A stretch of 5,118 nt of DNA from Kiritimatiellia bacterium (GTDB taxonomy: Bacteria > Verrucomicrobiota > Kiritimatiellia > RFP12 > UBA1067): positions 1 through 5,118 of the forward strand of contig JAGCPM010000050.1 in NCBI GenBank assembly GCA_017965685.1, written 5' to 3'. Every line of letters begins with the position of its first letter. The first letter of the stretch is position 1. Of the stretch, positions 1 to 5,118 are shown piece by piece. A program made the position numbers and the translations under genes. The notes under the pieces are model-generated. The model had not been told where the DNA came from. It worked only from the letters and a program-made list of their open reading frames with translations, and ran no database searches.

Positions 1-309
1 CTCGATACTTGCCACGTCTGGGATGGCGGCTACGATATCGTGAACGATCTCGATGGAGTGCTCGACGAATTCGACCGCGTCGTCGGGCTTGGCCGTCTGA
101 AGGCGATCCATGTCAACGACTCGATGAACCCGCTCTCTGCCCACAAGGACCGCCACGAAAAGATCGGCAAGGGCAAGATCGGCTTCGATGCCTTTGCGCG
201 GATCGTCAACCATCCCAGGTTGAAGGACCTGCCTTTCTATCTCGAAACGCCTTGCGATCTGCAGGGCTACAAGGAAGAAATCGCACTGCTGAAAGGACTT
301 GCGAAATGA
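1..309 (+). CDS. nfo: Endonuclease IV, C-terminal third (partial at left edge)
   Basis: This is the end of an AP endonuclease of the Nfo/EndoIV family, a zinc-dependent TIM-barrel enzyme that cuts DNA 5' of abasic sites in base excision repair in the cytoplasm. The visible part is 102 residues, and the family is usually about 280 residues, so the first two thirds lie outside the window. Family signatures are clear: DTCH at residues 2-5, HVND at 37-40, DRH at 50-52 followed by IGKGKIG, and LETP at 81-84. These carry six of the family's metal ligands, matching E. coli D179, H182, H216, D229, H231 and E261. The spacings 37-to-50 and 52-to-82 are the same as in E. coli, so the active site in this part is intact. 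The TGA stop overlaps the panC start by ATGA, so the two are probably co-transcribed and translationally coupled. The GTG at position 40 lies inside the conserved domain and is not a start. Confidence 0.95.
   Translation, partial: LDTCHVWDGGYDIVNDLDGVLDEFDRVVGLGRLKAIHVNDSMNPLSAHKDRHEKIGKGKIGFDAFARIVNHPRLKDLPFYLETPCDLQGYKEEIALLKGLAK
291..297 (+). promoter_or_regulatory. Ribosome binding site for panC
   Basis: A GAAAGGA stretch lies 8 bases before the ATG at 306, inside the last codons of nfo. It supports 306 as the panC start, rather than the much longer upstream extension of the same open frame. Confidence 0.6.
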
Positions 310-1118
310 AGATATTCCGCACCCCGCAATCGCTCCAGAAATGGGCGCGCGCCGCAAAACTAGAAGGCAAAAAGATCGCCCTCGTCCCTACGATGGGCTA
401 CCTTCACGAAGGGCACCTCTCGCTGATAAAGAAAGCGAAGGCTATGAAGGCGGACGAAATCGTCGTAAGCGTCTTTGTCAATCCCGTGCAGTTCGGTCCG
501 AACGAGGACTACGAAAAGTATCCGCGCGATGAAAAGGCCGATCTCGCGAAGTGCATGGAAGCCGGCGCGACGGCGGTGTTCTTCCCGACTCCGGCGAACA
601 TGTATCTTCCCGGCCACAGCGTGTACGTGAACGAGGAGTCTCTTTCGAAGGGGCTTTGCGGCGCGCGGCGCCCGGGTCATTTCAGGGGCGTATGCACAGT
701 GGTCGCGAAACTTTTCAACCTCGCCCATCCCGACTTCGCCGTCTTCGGCCGCAAGGACTACCAGCAGGCGCAAATCATAAAGCGCATGGTGCGCGACCTC
801 AACTTCGACATGAAGATTGTTGTCGCTCCGATAGTGCGCGAGAAGTCCGGCCTCGCGAAGTCGAGCCGCAACACGTATTTGAGCGAGGCGGAAAAGACCT
901 CCGCGCTCGCGATATCGCGCTCGTTGAAGAATCTCAAGCCGGGCGGCTCCGTCCAGGCTGTCGCCAAGGAACTCGAAAAGGCCGGGCTCAAGGTCGATTA
1001 CGTGGAGTGCGTGGATTCGGAAAGCCTCGAGCCCGCGAAGAAGGTTGCGAAGGGCACTACGGTCCTCGTCGCCGCTTTCGCCGGCAAGACGCGCCTAATC
1101 GACAACCGTAGCTTTTGA
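306..1118 (+). CDS. panC: Pantothenate synthetase (pantoate--beta-alanine ligase)
   Basis: PanC joins pantoate and beta-alanine using ATP (via a pantoyl-adenylate) to make pantothenate, the coenzyme A precursor, in the cytoplasm. The protein is 270 residues, close to the usual 280 or so. Motifs in order are [10 protein letters not shown] (28-37, containing the HIGH-type nucleotide-binding motif HEGH), [19 protein letters not shown] (56-74), [11 protein letters not shown] (119-129), FGRKDYQQ (147-154, with the conserved K, D and Q) and [12 protein letters not shown] (178-189, the KMSKS-like loop). Two positions differ from the consensus I know: the usual GEKD/GQKD is GRKD, and the aspartate before GLA is a serine (S181), with K185 where a hydrophobic residue is common. 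The core catalytic residues remain, so it is probably active. The start at 306 fits the family N-terminus and has a ribosome site; the frame is open back to position 9, but that part overlaps nfo and is unrelated. It overlaps nfo by four bases. Confidence 0.96.
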   Translation: MKIFRTPQSLQKWARAAKLEGKKIALVPTMGYLHEGHLSLIKKAKAMKADEIVVSVFVNPVQFGPNEDYEKYPRDEKADLAKCMEAGATAVFFPTPANMYLPGHSVYVNEESLSKGLCGARRPGHFRGVCTVVAKLFNLAHPDFAVFGRKDYQQAQIIKRMVRDLNFDMKIVVAPIVREKSGLAKSSRNTYLSEAEKTSALAISRSLKNLKPGGSVQAVAKELEKAGLKVDYVECVDSESLEPAKKVAKGTTVLVAAFAGKTRLIDNRSF

Positions 1119-1137
1119 ACCACCCAGGAGCAAACAC

Positions 1138-1143
1138 GAGGAG
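1138..1143 (+). promoter_or_regulatory. Ribosome binding site for the tandem SGNH hydrolase
   Basis: GAGGAG lies 8 bases before the ATG at 1152, in the 33-bp gap after panC. It fixes the start just before a good signal peptide. The gap is too short to show a separate promoter with confidence, and I see no hairpin terminator for panC in it. Confidence 0.7.
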
Positions 1144-1151
1144 ATGATAAC

Positions 1152-2732
1152 ATGAAAACCGCAATACGCCCGGCATTCTTCATTCTTAATTTTTCGTTTT
1201 TCATTCTCGCCTCGGCTTTCGGCGCCGAGTTGTACATGGCCGGCGACTCGACCATGTGCAATTACAATCCCACCCGCCAATATCCGCAGCAGGGGTGGGG
1301 ACAGGCCCTCGCGGAATTCATGAAAAACCCGGACGCGCTCCACAACCGGGCTGTAGGCGGAAGGAGCGCCAAGAGTTTCAAGGCGGAAGGCCGCTGGCAG
1401 AAAATCGTGGACGCGCTCAAGCCCGGCGACTATGTCATCATCGCCTTCGGACATAATGACGCCAACAAGGGCAAGGGCGAACGCTATTCCTCGCCCGAAG
1501 ACTACAAGGAGCTCATGCGCGGCTTCGCGGAGGACGTGAGGGCAAAGAAGGCGACGGTCGTCTTCGCTACCTCAATCCCCCATTCGGGAGGATTCACGGA
1601 AAAGGACGGCGTGATGAACGTTCGAGGCAGCGCTGCCGGTCTTGGTCCCTATGTGGCCAAGACTATCGAGCTCGCCGGCGAAATAGGTGTGCCGGTTCTC
1701 GACCTGAACGGCTATGCCGTGAAGAATCTCCCGGCTGAGTTGGGATTCGAAAAGAGCAAAGCCCTCTATATGCGCATCAAGCCGGGCGAATACAAGCGCT
1801 TCCCTGATGGATTCAATGACAGCTGCCACATCCGCGACACGGGAGCGTTCTGGTATGCCAAGGCCGCGGTCAAGATGGCTTTCGCGCAAGAGCTCCCCAT
1901 CTGCGAACTCTGGAAAAATCCCGGCGAAGTGACGCACACACCTGTCGCCTGGGGCGGGTCTTCCGGAGAGGAAAAGCCGCTCAAGGACGATTTCTCCGCA
2001 GAAGAAATACCCTATGCAAACGAAGCGGCTGCGAACAAGGAAGCCTCCTCCAACCAAAAACCCAAAGCCGCAAAGTTCCTGCGCAAGACGAAACCTATCA
2101 AAGAGACTGATGATGCAGCCGACAATATAAAATCCGCCCCTCTCTTCCGCAAAACGCTCGTTATAATCGGCGACAGCTATGTGCAGAATCACCGCCGCCC
2201 CGCAGAGGAGACTTGGCACTACCGTCTCGCCGAGAAGTACCAGATGCAATATTTCAACTACGGCAGAAACGGCAACACGCTTGTAATCGACAGGGGCCCC
2301 AAAGGCGGCACGCCCATGCTTAAGCGTTACGGTGAAATGCACTCTCCGGCAGACTATGTCGTGGTGATCGCCGGGCATAACGACGCTTGCAATATGAAAC
2401 TGGAAGATCCTGCGTCGCTCGAGACGTTTCGCGATGGCGTGAAGAAATTTGTTGATGTGCTCAAGAAGAAGTATCCGGGGGCGAAGATAGTTTTCGTGTC
2501 GCCTTGGGGCGTCAATAGGAAAGGCTTCGCCGAGGTCCTTGATACATATCGCGAACTGTTGCCGGGAATGGGAGTCGCGTTCTATGACGCGGCGAGGGAT
2601 TCCGGCATCGACCCCAACGACGAAGCCGTCCGCTCAACTCTGTTCCAGGCGCCGAACGACACGGCGCACCTGAACATAAAGGGCCACGCACTGATGCTGG
2701 AGAAGATGGAGCCTTTCTTCCTATCGCTATAA
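1152..2732 (+). CDS. Secreted tandem SGNH hydrolase: CE12-like acetylesterase plus second GDSL-type domain
   Basis: This 526-residue exported protein has two SGNH/GDSL esterase domains, which remove acyl groups, commonly acetyl, from carbohydrates. Residues 1 to about 22-25 form a signal peptide with a hydrophobic core of F, I and L, and likely cleavage after ASA or FGA. Domain 1 (about 26-250) resembles rhamnogalacturonan acetylesterases (CE12): GDST at 31-34 (Ser33), GGRS at 69-72, GHND at 100-103, and D223-x-x-H226. A charged, Ala/Lys/Glu-rich linker spans about 270-330. Domain 2 (about 333-526) has GDSY at 340-343 (Ser342), GRNGN at 371-375, GHND at 408-411, and D503-x-x-H506. Both catalytic sets are complete, so both domains could be active. 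The domains share the DYV..GHNDA context, which may mean an old duplication or only shared superfamily ancestry. The next gene starts 17 bp downstream and is also secreted, so the two probably form an operon. The substrate is inferred; pectin rhamnogalacturonan is a guess from the domain 1 family. Confidence 0.9.
   Translation: MKTAIRPAFFILNFSFFILASAFGAELYMAGDSTMCNYNPTRQYPQQGWGQALAEFMKNPDALHNRAVGGRSAKSFKAEGRWQKIVDALKPGDYVIIAFGHNDANKGKGERYSSPEDYKELMRGFAEDVRAKKATVVFATSIPHSGGFTEKDGVMNVRGSAAGLGPYVAKTIELAGEIGVPVLDLNGYAVKNLPAELGFEKSKALYMRIKPGEYKRFPDGFNDSCHIRDTGAFWYAKAAVKMAFAQELPICELWKNPGEVTHTPVAWGGSSGEEKPLKDDFSAEEIPYANEAAANKEASSNQKPKAAKFLRKTKPIKETDDAADNIKSAPLFRKTLVIIGDSYVQNHRRPAEETWHYRLAEKYQMQYFNYGRNGNTLVIDRGPKGGTPMLKRYGEMHSPADYVVVIAGHNDACNMKLEDPASLETFRDGVKKFVDVLKKKYPGAKIVFVSPWGVNRKGFAEVLDTYRELLPGMGVAFYDAARDSGIDPNDEAVRSTLFQAPNDTAHLNIKGHALMLEKMEPFFLSL
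1174..1212 (+). repeat. AT-rich imperfect ATTCTT/TTTTTC tract inside the signal-peptide codons
   Basis: A pyrimidine-rich tract with repeated CATTCTT units (1174-1180, then again at 1181-1187) and T-runs interrupts otherwise GC-rich coding sequence. It encodes the hydrophobic core of the signal peptide (residues about 8-20) of the tandem SGNH hydrolase. It may be a simple composition effect of a Phe/Ile/Leu-rich peptide, or a copy of a dispersed genomic repeat; one window cannot tell these apart. Confidence 0.4.
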
Positions 2733-2739
2733 AGTAGGT
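2733..2739 (+). promoter_or_regulatory. Weak ribosome binding site before the TTG start
   Basis: AGTAGGT lies 10 bases before the TTG at 2750. The match to a Shine-Dalgarno sequence is poor. The start is chosen mainly because it gives a proper signal peptide (MKKFIALLVCIF...). The next in-frame ATG is at residue 43-45, past the signal peptide. Translation may depend partly on coupling to the upstream gene, which ends 17 bp away. Confidence 0.35.
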
Positions 2740-2749
2740 CTGGTTTCGC

Positions 2750-4717
2750 TTGAAGAAGTTCATTGCATTGTTAGTTTGCATTTTTGCGGATTGCGCCGCA
2801 TTCGCGCTTGATGTGGCGTGGGACAAGCGCACTCCGGAAGGGCACCGCCAATGGGCCGACAGGGGCTATCTGCGCGAGCAGATGGAGGTGGCCGGACGCA
2901 AGATTTGCGAGGCGCTCTATGGCGAAGAGCCGCGCTCGAAGCTGCACGAGAATTTCACGGCGATACTTTACCTCGCGCCAGTGAGAGGCGGCAATCCCGC
3001 GTTCGCGTCCGGACGCCGCATCACATGGAAGGTCGGCGAACATCCGTCCGGTTCCTCCGTGGAATGCCCTGGGATACTTGTCCACGAGATGACGCACATC
3101 CTCGACATGGGCTCCGACCGCGTATTTACCGAGGCGATGGCTGACTGGGTGCGCTACTACAGGGTGTGCGCGAACCCTGCAGATGTTCTGAATCGCCGCT
3201 ACGGGGCGCTGCGCGGTTCGCGTCACTACGGCAAATACGCCGCTGGCGCTAACTTCGTCGATTTCATGACCCAGAACTATGGCGAAGGGACTATCTACAG
3301 AATCCTGAAGGGCTATGCCGAACACCACGGCGCGGTATGGGAGAAACTGTTCGGAAAGACGCTTGACGGACTCGTCGCCGAATGGCGGCAGATGGAGACG
3401 ATCCACGACCCTGTCTGGCAGTGGACCTACAACGGGACGAGCGAAGGCAAGGAGCGCCATGACGGGAAGTACTGCGGCCGGCCCGCGATGCTTTGCGCAG
3501 AGGCCGCCGACAAATCCGGCGTTTGGCTGGACGGCTCGACGGCGTGGAAGGTGAACAACCTCGCGGACGGCAACATCACGCTCGCCATGCACGGGCGCTT
3601 CCAGAAGTCCGGCAAAGTCGCCATAGCCTCGCTCGGCACTGCGAAGGAAGGAAGCGGCAAGGCAATACTCCTTTCGACCGGCGGCAAGGACGCACTGGCG
3701 GCGCACGTCATCGCATCCGTGCCGGGAAAGGGCTGCCACATAGTCTCCACTACGCCAGTGCCGCTATCAGGCCTCGCGGCCGAGCCGCATTCAGTCGTCC
3801 TTACGGTGAAAGGTGGCGACGTGGCTGTCGTTGTGGTGGACGGCAAACCTGCGGCGAAGATCGACATGAAGTCGAAGTGCGCCGGCTGTACGTTTACGCC
3901 GGCTTTCGCGATCGGCGGGATGTCCGGCGGCTTTGGCGTGGCCGGCTTCGCCGAACCGAACGGCAAGGGCGGGATACTTATCGACGATGTGCGCGTATTC
4001 AACCGTGCCTATCGCAGCCGCGAGACGAAGCAGTACTGCGACACGTTCAATGCCGACTACCGGGGCGCAGTCGCCGTCTCGGCCAAGTGGTGCGGTAAGA
4101 CGGGCGATGCGATAGACGACACGGCGAAGTGGCAGTGCTTCAATTCATTGGGCGAGCGGATATGGGTGCTGCCGTCAAAGGAGACTGCGGTCATGGTCTC
4201 GGGACGTAATTTGCCGTCCATTCCGCAGGGTGCGAAGTTTGCCTGCAAATCGTTCACCATCGACGGGTTGGCTGTTGCGGACGAGGCGAACATCGACCTT
4301 CGCGGCGTGAGGATAGTCGATGTCTCGGATTTGACGCGCCTCATCACCCGCAATGGACATGGCATCGCCGTCAACGCGCTGCGCGGCAATCGTCTAAGGC
4401 TCGACGGCTCGCTTGGAGTCACTGGCGGCATGAAGCTGACCGGCAAACTCGAAATGCGCGAAGGTAGCGTCCTTCGGCTCCCGGGCGATCCTGAGATGGC
4501 GCAGGTGAAGTCGATAGCCATCAAAGGCGATGGGACTGTAACCCTCAAGCCGGGCACGCCTGCCAAGTTCGCGGTTTTCAAGAAGCTCCTTCGGCTGGAG
4601 GAGATGCCCGAAGACCTGACGCGCTTTAGGCTAGATCCGTCCGACAAGCCGGAGGATGCGGAGTTCAAACCAGCCGCAGGCAGCAAGTTTCTGGGTGTAA
4701 CATCAAAGAGGAGGTAG
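2750..4717 (+). CDS. Secreted zinc peptidase of basic secretory protein (BSP) type with LamG-like domain and beta-rich tail
   Basis: This 655-residue exported protein is probably a metallopeptidase acting outside the cytoplasm. Residues 1-19 form a signal peptide (KK, then a hydrophobic core, likely cut after AFA); there is no proper lipobox. Residues about 20-222 match the plant/bacterial BSP peptidase family: VHEMTH with HExxH at 112-116, then TEAMADWVRYY with E128 and D132 in the ExxxD pattern that supplies the third zinc ligand in gluzincins. The AANFVDFMTQNYG-like and FGKTLDGLVAEW (201-212) segments parallel the family's 'FLDYL..YG' and 'F..LTGK....LW..Y' parts. Residues about 228-432 look like a LamG/concanavalin-like domain, ending in the typical IDDVRVFNRAY (411-421). 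Residues about 438-655 are an unassigned beta-rich tail starting near AVSAKWCGKTGD. The gene ends in TAGTAG. It uses TTG as start and follows the tandem esterase by 17 bp. Peptidase activity and target are inferred; the zinc residues are seen. Confidence 0.85.
   Translation: MKKFIALLVCIFADCAAFALDVAWDKRTPEGHRQWADRGYLREQMEVAGRKICEALYGEEPRSKLHENFTAILYLAPVRGGNPAFASGRRITWKVGEHPSGSSVECPGILVHEMTHILDMGSDRVFTEAMADWVRYYRVCANPADVLNRRYGALRGSRHYGKYAAGANFVDFMTQNYGEGTIYRILKGYAEHHGAVWEKLFGKTLDGLVAEWRQMETIHDPVWQWTYNGTSEGKERHDGKYCGRPAMLCAEAADKSGVWLDGSTAWKVNNLADGNITLAMHGRFQKSGKVAIASLGTAKEGSGKAILLSTGGKDALAAHVIASVPGKGCHIVSTTPVPLSGLAAEPHSVVLTVKGGDVAVVVVDGKPAAKIDMKSKCAGCTFTPAFAIGGMSGGFGVAGFAEPNGKGGILIDDVRVFNRAYRSRETKQYCDTFNADYRGAVAVSAKWCGKTGDAIDDTAKWQCFNSLGERIWVLPSKETAVMVSGRNLPSIPQGAKFACKSFTIDGLAVADEANIDLRGVRIVDVSDLTRLITRNGHGIAVNALRGNRLRLDGSLGVTGGMKLTGKLEMREGSVLRLPGDPEMAQVKSIAIKGDGTVTLKPGTPAKFAVFKKLLRLEEMPEDLTRFRLDPSDKPEDAEFKPAAGSKFLGVTSKRR
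4708..4714 (+). promoter_or_regulatory. Strong Shine-Dalgarno-like GAGGAGG at a gene end
   Basis: GAGGAGG forms the last codons (Lys-Arg-Arg) of the BSP-type gene and lies 10 bases before an ATG at 4725. That ATG opens a frame with no stop through to the window end. The site may be a real start signal for a downstream frame, or simply AGG arginine codons. Confidence 0.35.
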
Positions 4718-4762
4718 TAGAATTATGGAATTGTGGAATACATTGGTTGTTTGCATATTGCG
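4718..4762 (+). repeat. AT-rich spacer with near-repeats ATTATGGA / ATTGTGGA
   Basis: Directly after the stop of the BSP-type gene, AATTATGGAATTGTGGAAT (4721-4739) holds two adjacent 8-base units differing at one base, within a stretch much richer in A+T than its surroundings. It sits exactly at the junction between an intact gene and the GH2 fragment. That position fits a small dispersed repeat or a rearrangement joint. No hairpin terminator is visible here. Confidence 0.4.
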
Positions 4763-4765
4763 ACG

Positions 4766-4957
4766 AAGTTGCCGCGGCTCGGGCTGTCCATGCGCCTACC
4801 GAAGTCGCTTGGCAACGTGCGCTGGTACGGACGCGGCCCGCACGAGAACTACATCGACCGCGCAACGTCTGCGTTCTTTGGCGTATGGTCGGCCAAGGTT
4901 CCGGATCTCTTCGTCGAATACGCGCGTCCGCAGGATAACGGCTACAGGACCGGCGTG
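4766..4957 (+). pseudogene. Orphan fragment of a LacZ-type GH2 beta-galactosidase
   Basis: A 64-codon stretch closely matches the start of the C-terminal beta-sandwich (Bgal small-chain domain) of family 2 beta-galactosidases. It begins KLPRLGLSMRLPKSLGNVRW, continues WYGRGPHENYIDR and ends ARPQDNGYRTGV, equal to the family pattern 'LPRxGLxMxLP...WYGxGPxENYxDR...YxxPQxNGxRTxVRW'. A full enzyme has about 1,000 residues, including a TIM barrel with two catalytic glutamates; none of that is present. The upstream sequence is an AT-rich spacer straight after another gene's stop. Downstream, the match breaks off at GV where RW is expected, and the frame then reads unlike GH2 until TAA at 5075-5077. 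It has the same reading frame as the upstream BSP-type gene but is separated from it by TAGTAG. It is best read as a relic of a deleted or rearranged GH2 gene; an assembly joint is also possible. Confidence 0.75.
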
Positions 4958-4985
4958 GGCCCGTCTGAAAGAACCCGGCGAGACC

Positions 4986-5118
4986 ATGAAAGTTCCGCCG
5001 CCAATGCCGCACAGGCTCGTCACAGCAAGGAGCGTCTTCGATGTCTATATATATGGGGATATGGTCCTTATATATAAGGATGTGCTCCCAGGTCGGTGGG
5101 AATATAACAATATGGTCA
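4986..5118 (+). CDS. Unrecognised protein-like open frame, partial at right edge
   Basis: From the ATG at 4986 a frame runs without stop to the window edge (44 codons), beginning MKVPPPMPHRLVTARSVFDV, followed by YIYGDMVLIYKD and then PGRWEYNNMV. Alternating hydrophobic and aromatic residues suggest beta strands, and it reads more like protein than the other two frames here. I do not recognise the family. Its sequence is more AT-rich than the genes to the left. The same frame is open back to the ATG at 4725, which follows the GAGGAGG site, but that earlier part reads the GH2 fragment out of frame and looks like nonsense. There is no good ribosome site just before 4986. It may instead be the frameshifted continuation of the GH2 relic, or a gene whose true start was lost. 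Treat it as tentative. Confidence 0.3.
   Translation, partial: MKVPPPMPHRLVTARSVFDVYIYGDMVLIYKDVLPGRWEYNNMV

Noticed and set aside
9..305. Long upstream extension of the panC frame
   Set aside because: It reads as Arg/Pro-rich nonsense overlapping endonuclease IV, and the PanC family N-terminus begins at 306 with a ribosome site.
1572..2378. Long open frame on the minus strand inside the tandem esterase gene
   Set aside because: Its product has no recognisable motif, and the opposite strand encodes an SGNH protein with all catalytic motifs. Open antisense frames are common in GC-rich genes.
2733..2749. Terminator or promoter between the two secreted genes
   Set aside because: The gap is only 17 bases, with no hairpin or promoter-like boxes; an operon is simpler.
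2780..2800. Possible lipoprotein signal (Cys10 or Cys15) in the BSP-type peptidase
   Set aside because: The residues before Cys15 are F-A-D and those before Cys10 do not form a lipobox; ordinary cleavage after AFA fits better.
2771..3739. 322-codon minus-strand frame inside the BSP-type peptidase gene
   Set aside because: It is His/Arg/Val-rich shadow sequence with no motif; the plus strand has a signal peptide and zinc-site residues.
5066..5079. Perfect 14-base palindrome CCTTATATATAAGG
   Set aside because: It could be an operator, but it lies inside the candidate open frame, has no loop or T-run to act as a terminator, and is mostly alternating AT, so chance is likely.
1..5118. tRNA, rRNA, CRISPR array, transposase or defence system
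   Set aside because: I saw no tRNA-like cloverleaf, regularly spaced repeats, transposase motif or known defence domain on either strand.

Overview
The window is a GC-rich stretch of a bacterial chromosome, estimated by eye at high-50s % G+C. All convincing genes lie on the + strand. The mix is two housekeeping genes followed by large secreted, multidomain enzymes with signal peptides, a LamG-like module and a remnant of a glycoside hydrolase family 2 enzyme. This suggests a polysaccharide- or glycoprotein-degrading, Gram-negative-type bacterium. My best guess is the PVC group (Kiritimatiellota, Lentisphaerota or Verrucomicrobiota relatives), because the C-terminal tail of the third complete-looking gene resembles extracellular proteins I associate with those lineages. 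That placement is an inference and there is no marker gene here to prove it.

Layout. Positions 1-309 hold the last third of endonuclease IV (nfo), cut by the left edge. Its stop overlaps the start of a complete panC (306-1118, pantothenate synthetase) in an ATGA junction. After 33 bp comes a 526-aa secreted protein (1152-2732) with two complete SGNH hydrolase domains in tandem, the first like rhamnogalacturonan acetylesterases (CE12). After 17 bp comes a 655-aa secreted protein (2750-4717, TTG start). It has a zinc peptidase domain of the plant/bacterial basic secretory protein (BSP) type, then a LamG/concanavalin-like domain, then an unassigned beta-rich tail. The right end (4718-5118) has no intact recognisable gene. 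It holds an AT-rich repeat-like tract, a 64-codon orphan piece of a LacZ-type GH2 beta-galactosidase, and an unrecognised, protein-like open frame that runs off the window.

Function. The nfo-panC pair is DNA repair plus vitamin B5/CoA synthesis; they share a junction but no pathway. The two secreted genes are spaced like an operon and probably act outside the cytoplasm on complex plant or host material. One would remove acyl (probably acetyl) groups from carbohydrate and the other would cleave protein. No RNA genes, CRISPR array, intact mobile element or convincing terminator was seen. I found no clear new defence or regulatory system. The points most worth a second look are the tandem esterase, the BSP-LamG-tail architecture and the broken right-hand end.
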